Under the pieces are notes generated by a model. The model was not told where the DNA came from. It ran no database searches and was given only the letters and a program-made list of their open reading frames with translations. Position numbers and translations under genes: made by a program. This document shows, in pieces, positions 36,183 through 45,500 of a stretch of DNA of 64,000 nt; position 1 is the stretch's first letter; every line of letters begins with the position of its first letter. The stretch spans positions 124,001 through 188,000 of the forward strand of contig NZ_QPIW01000005.1 in the NCBI RefSeq assembly GCF_003339505.1. The letters run 5' to 3'. Source of the DNA: Runella aurantiaca (GTDB taxonomy: Bacteria; Bacteroidota; Bacteroidia; Cytophagales; Spirosomataceae).

Positions 36183-36515
36183 ATGCCGCGTTACTGTCTC
36201 GCCCTCGACCTCAAAGACGACCCCACACTCATTGCCGAATACGAAAAATACCACGAAAAAATCCGCCCTGAAATCGCGGAAAGCATCACAAGTGCGGGCA
36301 TTACCCAAATGGAGATTTACCGTATCGGCAACCGACTTTTTATGATTATGGAAACCACCGACGATTTTTCATTTGACGAAAAAGCCGCCGCCGATGCCGC
36401 CAATCCCAAAGTGCAAGAATGGGAAAACCTGATGTGGCACTACCAGCAAGCCCTCCCCATGGCCAAAGAAGGCGAAAAATGGATGATGATGAAAAATATT
36501 TTCAAATTATCGTAG
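36183..36515 (+). CDS. L-rhamnose mutarotase family protein
   Basis: 110 residues, ferredoxin-like fold. MPRYCLALDLKDDPTLIAEYEKYHEKIRPEI, the YRIGNRLFMIMET block and the C-terminal WENLMWHYQQALP match RhaM/RhaU family proteins, which interconvert anomers of rhamnose or related sugars. No rhamnose genes are near. The TAG stop codon is contributed by an inverted repeat. Confidence 0.85.
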   Translation: MPRYCLALDLKDDPTLIAEYEKYHEKIRPEIAESITSAGITQMEIYRIGNRLFMIMETTDDFSFDEKAAADAANPKVQEWENLMWHYQQALPMAKEGEKWMMMKNIFKLS

Positions 36516-36541
36516 GGGCAGACGCAAGGCCTGCCCCTACG
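36511..36541. repeat. CGTAGGGGCAG inverted repeat supplying the rhamnose-mutarotase stop codon
   Basis: Arms CGTAGGGGCAG (36511-36521) and CTGCCCCTACG (36531-36541) around a 9-nt loop. The TAG in the left arm is the in-frame stop of the upstream gene. The sequence is related to 50796-50818. It may act as a terminator between convergent genes. Confidence 0.7.
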
Positions 36542-36544
36542 GTT

Positions 36545-37606
36545 TTAATTATTATTCCTAAAAAAAGCCCCGTTTTCGGTTGCCAAAAACGCCTCAAAGG
36601 GAATTTCTTCTTGTTTGATAAACCCTTTCTGGGGCAATGTTCCCGCCGCTACCATTTCTACCACCGCCGCAATGGAAGCAGCAGTAGTCCAAGAAATAGC
36701 CCTCCAATGTTGCCCGTCAATAAGACGTGGGTGGTAGGCTCGGTAAAATTCTTCACGGGCCAGCCCGTCAGTTTGCCAGCCCTCTACCACGGCATACACA
36801 TACACAACATCCTCTTTCACAGGAGGTTTGGCCGAAGTCAATATTTCTTCGATTTGCTGACGATTGTTTTTCAAAATCAATTCATACAACAAAAACCGCA
36901 TCAGCTTGGCGTGTCCAGGGTAGCGAATGGTCTTGTAATTTAGGGTATCAACTTTTCCGAGATAAGTTTCACACATAGTGCCCAGCCCCCCCGACGTACT
37001 AAATGCCTCAAATTCTTGACCTTCGATGTTGATTACTTCGATACCATCCAACGACGACACCATTTTACGTTCGCCGTTGTGAATTACTTCGGCATCGTTG
37101 ATGTATTCATTGATGACCCCCGCCGGCGACCACGTGAAAGAATACCCCAAAAGCCCGTTGGGATAACAGGGCAACGCCCCCACACGGAGCTCAATGTCAC
37201 GAAGTTTATCGAATCGTTTGGCTAAATCGGCCCCCACAATTCCGATGAGGCCTGGCGCTAATCCGCACTGAGGGGCCATCACACCCCGGTGTGTTTCGGC
37301 CATTTGGCGAATAGCAGCCGTGGTGGGCACATCCTCGGTCAAATCAAAATAATGAATCCCTAGTTTATAAGCAGCATTGGCAATGGGCAAGTTGAGATTA
37401 TAAGGCATACACGACACCACCGCATCGAAATCAGCCAGCGTAGTTTCGATAAAAACTTCGTCGGTTACGTCCCCTTCGATGATTTCAAAGGGAAGAGATT
37501 TTGTAGGTCGACGTTTATCCAAACCTTTTACGCTGAATTGTTTGTTGAGCAAGGTAGCCACCAATGAGCCTACCTTCCCCAAACCAATGATTAATACATT
37601 TTGCAT
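36545..37606 (-). CDS. Saccharopine dehydrogenase family protein
   Basis: 353 residues from the ATG at 37606 (MQNVLIIGLGKVG), where the Rossmann fold begins; the frame is open 50 codons further but that part does not look like protein of this family. NAD(P)-binding GLGKVGSLVATLL, then DFDAVVSCMPYNLNLPIANAAYKLGIHYFDLTED and GVMAPQCGLAPGLIGIVGADLA, followed by GYSFTWSPAGVINEYI. Members reduce or oxidise lysine/carboxynorspermidine-type intermediates; the precise substrate cannot be told. Confidence 0.85.
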   Translation of the reverse strand: MQNVLIIGLGKVGSLVATLLNKQFSVKGLDKRRPTKSLPFEIIEGDVTDEVFIETTLADFDAVVSCMPYNLNLPIANAAYKLGIHYFDLTEDVPTTAAIRQMAETHRGVMAPQCGLAPGLIGIVGADLAKRFDKLRDIELRVGALPCYPNGLLGYSFTWSPAGVINEYINDAEVIHNGERKMVSSLDGIEVINIEGQEFEAFSTSGGLGTMCETYLGKVDTLNYKTIRYPGHAKLMRFLLYELILKNNRQQIEEILTSAKPPVKEDVVYVYAVVEGWQTDGLAREEFYRAYHPRLIDGQHWRAISWTTAASIAAVVEMVAAGTLPQKGFIKQEEIPFEAFLATENGAFFRNNN

Positions 37607-38016
37607 AATTTGTTGATTTTTGGATGAAAGGGAATAATGACGTTGAAAACAACGAAAATGAGTTTGTTGCCCGTAGGGAATCCATGAAATACGAATGAGC
37701 ACTCCTGTCAGTCGGGCGCTATAAGTCAGAAAATTAGGGAACAAAGGAACAGGCACTACGAAGGTAGGCCAAACGAGCGAGGGATTTTTTGAGTTCAGGA
37801 TTCATAGCAAAGCAAATGTAAAAATCCTTTGTTGTTTGGGCAAGCCGTTGTTAAAAAAACAAAAAACACTCATCGCGACATTTTGTATTGTCTATCAAAA
37901 CTCAATCATAAACAGCTCAAAAACAGCACATTCCTACTAAAAGCATAGCATAATAGATGTAACCGTTAAGCCATTAAATTTAAAAGCTTTCAATGATTTT
38001 CGTTAATTTGCAAACT
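37607..38016. other. Divergent intergenic region, no gene seen
   Basis: About 410 bp between the saccharopine-dehydrogenase-like gene and recJ. Part is open in the minus frame as an extension of the dehydrogenase, but it has no family-like sequence. The right half is AT-rich and probably holds the recJ promoter (a near-match TTAATTTG at 38003-38010). No repeat or RNA gene recognised. Confidence 0.45.
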
Positions 38017-39738
38017 ATGAATACCAAACGCTGGACATACCGACAAACCCTAACGCCAAATCAACAAACCCAAGCGGATACCCTCGCTGCTTCTATCAAC
38101 GTAAATCCATTTTTGGGGCGTTTGCTGGTCCAAAGAGACATTACCACGTTTGAGGCCGCCAAAGCTTTTTTCCGCCCCTCCATCGAACACCTCCACGATC
38201 CGTTTTTGATGAAAGACATGGATAAGGCCGTGTCAAGGTTGCTCCGAGCGTTTGAAAATCAGGAAAAAATCATCATTTACGGCGATTATGACGTCGATGG
38301 TGCTACGTCAGTGGCGGTGTTTTATGGATTTCTCAAAAAATATTATCCTTCCATTGAATACTATATTCCTGATCGGTACATCGAAGGCTACGGCGTTTCG
38401 TCGCAGGGAATTGACTATGCCGAAGCCAATGGTTTCTCACTCATTGTTACGCTCGACTGCGGCATCAAATCAGCTGATAAAGTAGCCGATGCAAAAAGTC
38501 GCGGCATTGATTTTATCATCTGCGACCACCACCGTCCTGACGCGAACCTTCCGCCTGCCGTGGCCATTTTGGACCCCAAACAGGAAGATTGCGCGTATCC
38601 TTACAAAGAATTGACGGGTTGCGGCGTAGGTTTCAAGCTTTTGCAGGCACTTTGTCAGCAGGGATTTGCCGACGAAGATGAACTCATGGACCAGCTCGAT
38701 TTGTTGGTGGTAAGTATTGCCGCAGACATCGTGCACATCACGGGAGAAAATCGCGTTTTGGCCGCTTATGGAATCAAAAAACTCAATGAGCGCAAACGCA
38801 TTGGCCTCAATGCGCTGATTGAGATTGCGGGTTTCAAAAACGACCTCGACATTACCAACGTGGTCTTTGGTCTTGCGCCCCGCATCAATGCCGCTGGCCG
38901 AATTGCCCACGCCAAAGAAGCCGTTAGGCTATTGCTTTGCAACGACAAAGACGAGGCCGAGGCTTTTGCGCAGGAAATCAATAAACACAACAGCGACCGC
39001 CGCACGTTTGATACGAGCATCACCGACGAAGCACTCAACATGATTCGCGAGGACGCATGGATGGTAGGCGCCAACAGCACCGTTTTGTACAAAGAAGACT
39101 GGCACAAGGGCGTGGTGGGCATTGTGGCGAGCCGATGTATTGAGCATTTTCACCGCCCTACCATCATCCTGACCAACTCGCACGGCAAAGCGGCGGGCTC
39201 GGCGCGCTCGGTGCCAGGGTTTGACGTCTACGAAGCCATAGAGGCCTGTTCCGACCTCTTGGAACAATTTGGCGGGCATACTTTTGCGGCGGGCCTTTCC
39301 TTAGCGGTCGACAACGTACCCGCCTTCCGGATGCGGTTTGATGAGATTGTTAAAAACCGCATTTCTCCCGAACAACTTACCCCGCTCGTTGATATCGACA
39401 TGGATTTGGAATTGAACGCCATCAACGCCAAATTTTACAATATTCTCAAACAAATGGCCCCTTTCGGTCCCGAAAACATGACGCCCGTGTTTGCGAGCCA
39501 CGACGTACGCTTGAGCGGCACACCAACCATTATGAAGGAGAAACACCTCAAAATAGAAGTCTTTCAACCTTCTCCACAGGGAGCCGTGAAATTTACCGCC
39601 ATTGGGTTTGGCATGGCCGATATGTATCCCAAACTCATCACTGGGAAGCCTTTTTCCATCGCCTACACCATTGAAGAAAATACGTTTCGGGATAAAACGA
39701 CGTTACAGTTGTATCTGAAAGACATCCGATTTGAGTAA
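38017..39738 (+). CDS. recJ: Single-stranded-DNA-specific exonuclease RecJ
   Basis: 573 residues from the ATG at 38017 (MNTKRWTYRQTLTPNQ). DHH-family motifs: IYGDYDVDGATS, VTLDCGIKS, CDHHRPD, and DIVHITGENRVLA. The DHHA1 part has GSARSVPGFDVYEAIEAC and GGHTFAAGLSL. The enzyme degrades ssDNA 5' to 3' in recombination and mismatch repair. It is followed by the hicBA pair with only 24 bp between. Confidence 0.95.
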   Translation: MNTKRWTYRQTLTPNQQTQADTLAASINVNPFLGRLLVQRDITTFEAAKAFFRPSIEHLHDPFLMKDMDKAVSRLLRAFENQEKIIIYGDYDVDGATSVAVFYGFLKKYYPSIEYYIPDRYIEGYGVSSQGIDYAEANGFSLIVTLDCGIKSADKVADAKSRGIDFIICDHHRPDANLPPAVAILDPKQEDCAYPYKELTGCGVGFKLLQALCQQGFADEDELMDQLDLLVVSIAADIVHITGENRVLAAYGIKKLNERKRIGLNALIEIAGFKNDLDITNVVFGLAPRINAAGRIAHAKEAVRLLLCNDKDEAEAFAQEINKHNSDRRTFDTSITDEALNMIREDAWMVGANSTVLYKEDWHKGVVGIVASRCIEHFHRPTIILTNSHGKAAGSARSVPGFDVYEAIEACSDLLEQFGGHTFAAGLSLAVDNVPAFRMRFDEIVKNRISPEQLTPLVDIDMDLELNAINAKFYNILKQMAPFGPENMTPVFASHDVRLSGTPTIMKEKHLKIEVFQPSPQGAVKFTAIGFGMADMYPKLITGKPFSIAYTIEENTFRDKTTLQLYLKDIRFE

Positions 39739-39761
39739 ATTTTTGCTAAGCATCCAACAAA

Positions 39762-40046
39762 ATGGAAAAACCAAGATTGTATAAAATCATCATTACCAGA
39801 GACCCAGACGAAGGTTTTTACGTGGCTGAAATCCCAACGTTAAGTCCGTGTATTACCTACGGGGAGACGCTTTCAGAAGCACTGAAAATGGCAAAAGAGG
39901 CAATTGAGGGAGTCATTGAATCCCGATTGGAAAACGGCTACCCTATTCCAGACGATAATGAAATGCTCCAACAACAACAAACACAGTTTGAGACGATTAT
40001 CACCATTGATCGAAATTCAGCTGATTATCATTCCATAGCAGTTTAA
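39762..40046 (+). CDS. hicB: HicB-like antitoxin
   Basis: 94 residues. YKIIITRDPDEGFYVAEIPTLSPCITYGETLSEALKMAKEAIEGVIESRLENGYPIP is the partial RNase-H-like HicB fold. The C-terminal ~35 residues are Gln-rich and carry no obvious DNA-binding domain. It is followed 2 bp later by the HicA toxin, so this is the antitoxin-first arrangement. Such pairs block growth by mRNA cleavage when HicB is lost. Confidence 0.85.
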   Translation: MEKPRLYKIIITRDPDEGFYVAEIPTLSPCITYGETLSEALKMAKEAIEGVIESRLENGYPIPDDNEMLQQQQTQFETIITIDRNSADYHSIAV

Positions 40047-40048
40047 GT

Positions 40049-40252
40049 ATGGGATACAATGCCAAAGAAATCATTAAAGTCTTGGAAGAAAACGGATGGT
40101 ATCTCGACCGTATCAAGGGAAGTCATCATATTTACAAAAATGACCTACTAAAAAAATCAGTTCCGATACCTATTCACGGAAACCGAGATTTAGGCAAAGG
40201 GTTATTTTACAAAATTCTTAAAGCGTGTAACATAGACAAAGACGATTTATAG
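40049..40252 (+). CDS. hicA: HicA-like mRNA interferase toxin
   Basis: 67 residues, double-stranded-RNA-binding-like fold: KEIIKVLEENGWYLDRIKGSHHIYKND...SVPIPIHGNRDLGKGLFYKILKACNI. The catalytic His in GSHHIY and the HGNRDLGKG block are intact, so the toxin is probably active. Next gene (lptB) starts 18 bp downstream on the same strand. Confidence 0.88.
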   Translation: MGYNAKEIIKVLEENGWYLDRIKGSHHIYKNDLLKKSVPIPIHGNRDLGKGLFYKILKACNIDKDDL

Positions 40253-40270
40253 CCATAAATCAGGAAAATT

Positions 40271-41002
40271 GTGATTCTAAGAACCGAAAATTTAATAAAA
40301 AAATACGGCTCGCGCCTAGTCAACGACAACGTGAGCTACCAAGTGGGACAAGGAGAAATTGTGGGGTTATTGGGCCCCAACGGTGCCGGCAAAACCACCT
40401 CATTTTACATGGCAACGGGCTTGGTAAAACCCAACAGCGGCCACGTTTACATCGACGATAAAGACATTACCGACCTTCCGATGTACAAACGGGCGCGGCT
40501 CGGAATCGGGTATTTGGCACAGGAAGCGTCCATCTTCAGAACCCTGACCGTTGAAGAAAACATCATTGCCGTTCTGGAAATGACCAGCATCTCCAAGGCT
40601 GACCAAAAAGCCAAATGTGAAGAGCTATTGGATGAATTTAACCTGCATCACGTACGTAAAAACAAGGGAATGGTGCTATCAGGTGGCGAACGTCGACGCA
40701 CCGAAATTGCCCGTTGTTTGGCCGTTGACCCCAAATTCATTCTGTTGGATGAGCCTTTTGCGGGGGTTGACCCCATCGCGGTAGAGGATATTCAAACCAT
40801 TGTGGCCAAATTGAAATTCAGAAACATCGGCATTTTAATTACCGACCACAACGTATCCGAAACGCTATCTATCACCGACCGAGCGTATTTATTGTTTGAA
40901 GGAAAAATCCTGAAACAAGGTACTCCCGAAGAGCTCGCCGCCGACCCGCAAGTAAGACGGTTATATCTAGGGCAAAGTTTTGAACTGAAGCGAAAAATTT
41001 AA
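40271..41002 (+). CDS. lptB: LPS export ABC transporter ATP-binding protein LptB
   Basis: 243 residues with a GTG start ([13 protein letters not shown]). Walker [15 protein letters not shown], signature [13 protein letters not shown], Walker [14 protein letters not shown] and H-loop [10 protein letters not shown]. The blocks [19 protein letters not shown] and [21 protein letters not shown] are typical of LptB rather than other ATPases. It powers LPS transport to the outer membrane with LptFG, which are not in the window. Confidence 0.93.
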   Translation: MILRTENLIKKYGSRLVNDNVSYQVGQGEIVGLLGPNGAGKTTSFYMATGLVKPNSGHVYIDDKDITDLPMYKRARLGIGYLAQEASIFRTLTVEENIIAVLEMTSISKADQKAKCEELLDEFNLHHVRKNKGMVLSGGERRRTEIARCLAVDPKFILLDEPFAGVDPIAVEDIQTIVAKLKFRNIGILITDHNVSETLSITDRAYLLFEGKILKQGTPEELAADPQVRRLYLGQSFELKRKI

Positions 41003-41135
41003 TTGAAGGTTTATTTTTACCTAAATTTTGGCCCACAAATGGTTCAATTTTCAATAATTCGGTCATTTTTAAGCGCCACTTAGCTTAAATTGCAACCATC
41101 TATCCATTAATTTTCTTTCGTTCTCCTGCGCTGTT

Positions 41136-41143
41136 TACTTTTG
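41136..41143 (+). promoter_or_regulatory. Promoter -7 element before the DUF4199 gene
   Basis: TACTTTTG fits TAnnTTTG and lies 31 bp before the ATG. No clear TTG at -33. Confidence 0.4.
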
Positions 41144-41174
41144 CCCATCATCCAACTTCTTAACCAACAACATT

Positions 41175-41693
41175 ATGGAACAACAAACAACTACCGCTCG
41201 CACCGCACTCAAATTTGGCATTATTTCGGGGGTTGCCAGTATCGTCTTTATCACCATTCTCTATGTTTCTGGCCAAGCCGCCAACAGTTCTTTGGCCTGG
41301 CTCGGGGCCATCATTACAATTGCAGCGATGGTGCTGGGAATGAAAGAATTCCGAACGCTGAACGGCGGTTTTATGACCTACGGCCAAGGCCTTGGCATCG
41401 GCACGCTGATGTCGGCCGTTGGGGGTTTTATTTCTTCGGTGTATTCTTACATTTACAACGAATTCATTGACAACACGTTACGTCAACAAATCATGGACAA
41501 AGTCCGTGAAGATTTGGAAAACCGGGGCATGGACGATGCGCAGGTGGAACAAGCATTGGCCATGAGCGAAAAGTTTTCCAGCCCGGGTATTACCTTTGCA
41601 ATCAGTATTTTTGGCGCTATTTTAATCGGTTTTATTATTTCCCTGATTGTATCCGCCATTATGAAAAAAGACAAGCCATTTGAATTGGAATAG
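41175..41693 (+). CDS. DUF4199 family membrane protein
   Basis: 172 residues with four hydrophobic segments (ALKFGIISGVASIVFITILYV; LAWLGAIITIAAMVLGM; LGIGTLMSAVGGFISSVYSYIYN; ITFAISIFGAILIGFIISLIVSAIM). The FRTLNGGFMTYGQGLGIG block is typical of DUF4199, a family nearly confined to Bacteroidetes. Function unknown. Confidence 0.85.
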   Translation: MEQQTTTARTALKFGIISGVASIVFITILYVSGQAANSSLAWLGAIITIAAMVLGMKEFRTLNGGFMTYGQGLGIGTLMSAVGGFISSVYSYIYNEFIDNTLRQQIMDKVREDLENRGMDDAQVEQALAMSEKFSSPGITFAISIFGAILIGFIISLIVSAIMKKDKPFELE

Positions 41694-41726
41694 TCCATCG
41701 TTTTCTATTTTTTCGTCAAACTTCTG

Positions 41727-42470
41727 GTGTCTCGTACGCTTATGCTCGCTATTTTTCGTAAAGAAATCAACTCCTTTTTCAGTTCATTGACGGCCTATAT
41801 TGTCATGGCTGTTTTTCTGACCGCCGTCGGTTTGTTGATGTGGGTTTTTCCCGACACCAACATTCTCAATTATGGCTATGCTGATTTGGGAACCTTTTTC
41901 AACCTCACCCCTTTTGTATTGTTGTTTCTGATTCCCGCCATCACCATGCGGGCTTTGGCCGAAGAAGTACGAAACGGAACCATCGAATTGCTGTTGACCA
42001 AACCCCTCAGTACTTGGGGGTTAATCTTGGGTAAATTCTGGGCGAGTTGGGCGCTTGCCCTTGTGACATTGCTCCCGACACTCCTGTATTATTACAGCAT
42101 TTATCAACTCGGCAACCCCGTAGGAAACGTAGATTCAGCCCAAATTTTCGGTTCTTACATCGGTCTTGCTCTTTTGAGTGCCGTATTTGTGGCAGTAGGT
42201 TTGTGGACTTCTTCGCTGAGCGACAACCAAATTGTGGCTTTTGTACTGGGCGTTTTCATTTCGTTTTTGCTCTATAACGGCATTGGCGCCGTGGCCAAAT
42301 TGGACTTTTGGGGTTCATTGGCGTATCCCCTATCGTGGATTTCGCTCGACGAACAATACGCTGATTTAGGACGCGGATTGATTGACTCTCGGAACGTTAT
42401 TTATCTTTTCAGCATAACGCTGTTATTTTTGTGGTTGACCCAAAGCAGGGTGGCAGCACGACGAAAATAA
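41727..42470 (+). CDS. gldF: Gliding-motility ABC transporter permease GldF
   Basis: 247 residues; starts GTG at 41727 or ATG at 41742 (MLAIFRKEINSFF). ABC-2 type permease with about six membrane segments. The opening IFRKEINSFFSSLTAYIVMAVFLTAVGLLMWVF and ALAEEVRNGTIELLLTKPLSTWGLILGKFWASW match GldF. The partner gldG, which normally follows, is absent: the next gene is a 5-oxoprolinase. In some Bacteroidetes gldF is used outside gliding. Confidence 0.85.
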   Translation: MSRTLMLAIFRKEINSFFSSLTAYIVMAVFLTAVGLLMWVFPDTNILNYGYADLGTFFNLTPFVLLFLIPAITMRALAEEVRNGTIELLLTKPLSTWGLILGKFWASWALALVTLLPTLLYYYSIYQLGNPVGNVDSAQIFGSYIGLALLSAVFVAVGLWTSSLSDNQIVAFVLGVFISFLLYNGIGAVAKLDFWGSLAYPLSWISLDEQYADLGRGLIDSRNVIYLFSITLLFLWLTQSRVAARRK

Positions 42471-42491
42471 CCTCAACATAAAGATTAATCT

Positions 42492-42550
42492 AAGGGTTAA
42501 AAGCTACGAAGATGAGGAAATAAACGTCTCATTTTCAGCCTTTAACCCTT
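42492..42550 (+). terminator. Possible hairpin terminator after gldF
   Basis: AAGGGTTAAA (42492-42501) pairs with TTTAACCCTT (42541-42550), with an inner ATGAG/CTCAT pairing. No strong T-run, so termination is uncertain. Confidence 0.4.
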
Positions 42551-42578
42551 CACTTTTAGCTTTCAACCTTCACCTTTT

Positions 42579-45500
42579 ATGTGGCAAATTTGGATTGATA
42601 CGGGAGGCACCTTTACTGACTGTTTGGCCCTGCACGAATCGGGCGTTTTAAAACGCACAAAAGTACTGAGCAGCAGCTTTTTGAGGGGACAAATTCTCGA
42701 AAAAACAGGACCTAAAACGTACAAGGCCGCTACCCAATGGGCGTTTGAAAGTACCTTATTGACAGGTTATGATTTCCGAATTGTGGGGGGAAATGCGTTT
42801 ATCAAAGTCGTTAATTTTAGCAGCGATGTGCTTGAATTGGAAGAGGATATTGACCTGACAGGCACCATTTTTCCAGTCGATTTTGAAGTTACTACCCACG
42901 AAGAAGCCCCCGTTCTTGCCACAAGAATAGTCACCGAAACCCCTTTAAATCACCCTTTTCCTTCACTGTCAATGCGGCTTGGCACCACCAAAGGCACCAA
43001 TGCACTGCTCGAACGCAAAGGCGCAAAAGTGACGCTTTATGTGACCAAAGGCTTTAGAGATGCTGTACGAATCGGCACCCAACAACGCCCCAATTTATTC
43101 CAATTAGCCATTCCTGAACCGACGTTACTCTATGACGAAGTGATTGAGATACCCGAACGTTTGGACGCCAAAGGAGAAATAATCGCTCCTTTTGATGATT
43201 CTAACGTTGCTTTGCCCCGCTCCGCTCATCATTCAGTGGCCATTTCTTTTCTACACAGCTACCTGAACCCTGTTCATGAGCAGCAACTTGGGGCCGTTCT
43301 CAGCGCCCAAAAATATCCTTCCATCAGCAGTTCTTCGGAATTATACGCGGGCATTAATTACCTAAAACGGACCCAAACGGCGCTGGTAAATGCCTATTTA
43401 CAACCCATTTTATCCGAATACCTCACCAATATAAAATACGCGCTAGGACAGCAAACCGTTCGCGTCATGACGAGCGCGGGAGGCTTGGTGAGCGCGGCTA
43501 CTTTTCGGGCCAAAGACAGCTTACTCAGTGGCCCAGCGGGGGGCATGGTGGGGGCCGCCGCCATTGCCCAACAACTTGGTTTTGAGCGCTGTCTGACCTT
43601 CGACATGGGCGGAACAAGCACCGACACCGCCCGTTTTGACGGAAAATTAGACCTAGAATTTGTCACCAAAATTGAAGGCATCGAGCTCCACAACCCCACG
43701 CTCGCCATCGAAACCGTTGCCGCAGGAGGAGGGTCCATTTGCTCTTTTGATGGGCAAAAACTCCGCGTGGGCCCCGAGAGTGCGGGCGCAAATCCTGGCC
43801 CCGCCTGCTACGGAGCTGGCGGCCCGTTGACCATCACCGACGTTAATTTATTATTAGGAAAATTGGACACTTCCCGTTTTGGGATTCCCGTCCGAATAGA
43901 CAAATCACGCGAGGCATTAAAGGCGATTCAGCAACGCATTTTTACCCAAATCAACCAACAACTTTCGGAAGACGAATTATTGCGTGGGTTTGAGCAAATT
44001 GCCAACGAAAAAATGGCCGAAGCCATTCGGCGCATTTCGGTCGCTAAGGGCTTTGACCCCAAAGACTATCCGCTGCTCACTTTTGGCGGCGCGGGCGGTT
44101 TGCACGGTTGTCAACTGGCCGAAATCCTGAACATTTCAACGGTTATTTTACCCTACGATGGAGGCTTGTTGAGTGCCTACGGCATGGGGCAGGCGCGGGT
44201 AGAACGGATTGTCAGTCAGCAAGTTCTCAAACCGTTGGACGAACTAACCCCACAGCTCGACGAGCGCATTGCTCAACTTTCTCAAAAAGCCGAAGAAATT
44301 CTTCAAAATGAAGGCATACGTGCCGTTGAGGTAAGTGCTGTGTTGCTTTATTTACGTTTTAAAGGGCAAGAAAATGCGTTGGAAATCAGCTATCAAACCC
44401 ACGAAAACCTCCCGCACCAATTCCGCGAAAAGTACCAACAGTTGTTTGGATATTGTCCCACCACGCTTCCAATCGAAGTGGAAAGCATAAAAATAATGGC
44501 GGGAGAAAAAGGCAAGAAAAACCAATCAACTATCTCATATCACGCTGATAATGAATCCAATCCAATCAAACACGTACACTATCCAGTGTATGATTGGGAA
44601 CAGCTTTCGGCAAACGATTTTTTCAATGGCCCTGCCGTATTGCTCAATCCAACGTCGACCTCTTTCATCCCCGAAGGGTGGCAAGCAGTGGTGACGTCAA
44701 CGCGAGATGTAGTTGTTAAAAGTACAGCACAAAACCTAAAGAACGTCACCCAAACCGATGTCAACCAAGCCATTGAACTAGAACTTTTCACCAATCGTTT
44801 TATGGCGATTGCCGAAGAAATGGGGGCCCAATTGCAGCGTACCGCTTTTTCGGTCAACGTCAAAGAGCGACTTGATTTCTCCTGCGCTTTGTTGGACGCC
44901 AATGCCGAATTGCTCATCAATGCGCCCCATATTCCCGTGCATTTGGGCAGTTTGGGCGTGTGCGCGCGGTTGGTTCGCGAAAAAATCACCATCGGCTCAG
45001 GCGACGTAATCATCACCAACCACCCCAAATACGGCGGTTCGCACTTGCCCGACGTGACGATTCTCGCGGGTGTATTTACGCCCGACCAACGCCTCATTGG
45101 TTACGTCATCAACCGCGCCCACCACGCCGAAATCGGCGGTCGAACGCCCGGCTCTATGCCCCCCGATGCCACCACGCTCGACGAAGAAGGAGTAGTGATT
45201 TTGCCGACGTATTTGGTCAAAAACGGCGAAATGCAATGGGAAAACATTGAGCGTCTTTTTACCCAATCTTCCTATCCTACCCGCGCCCTGACCGAAAACA
45301 TTGCCGACATCAACGCCGCCCTTGCTTCGCTACGCTCTGGCGAAACGGCCCTTCAAAGTCTTGTGGCGCAACACGGGTTAGAAAAGGTGCATTTTTATAT
45401 GAAATTGCTGAAAAACAGTGCTTTTGACGCCTTACAAAATGCCCTGATTCCCTATCAAAATAAATCATTTGCCGCTACCGAATCATTGGATGACGGGCAT

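Noticed and set aside
36545-37756. Longer form of the saccharopine-dehydrogenase-like protein starting at 37756
   Set aside because: The added 50 residues lack similarity to the family, and the Rossmann motif begins right at the ATG at 37606.
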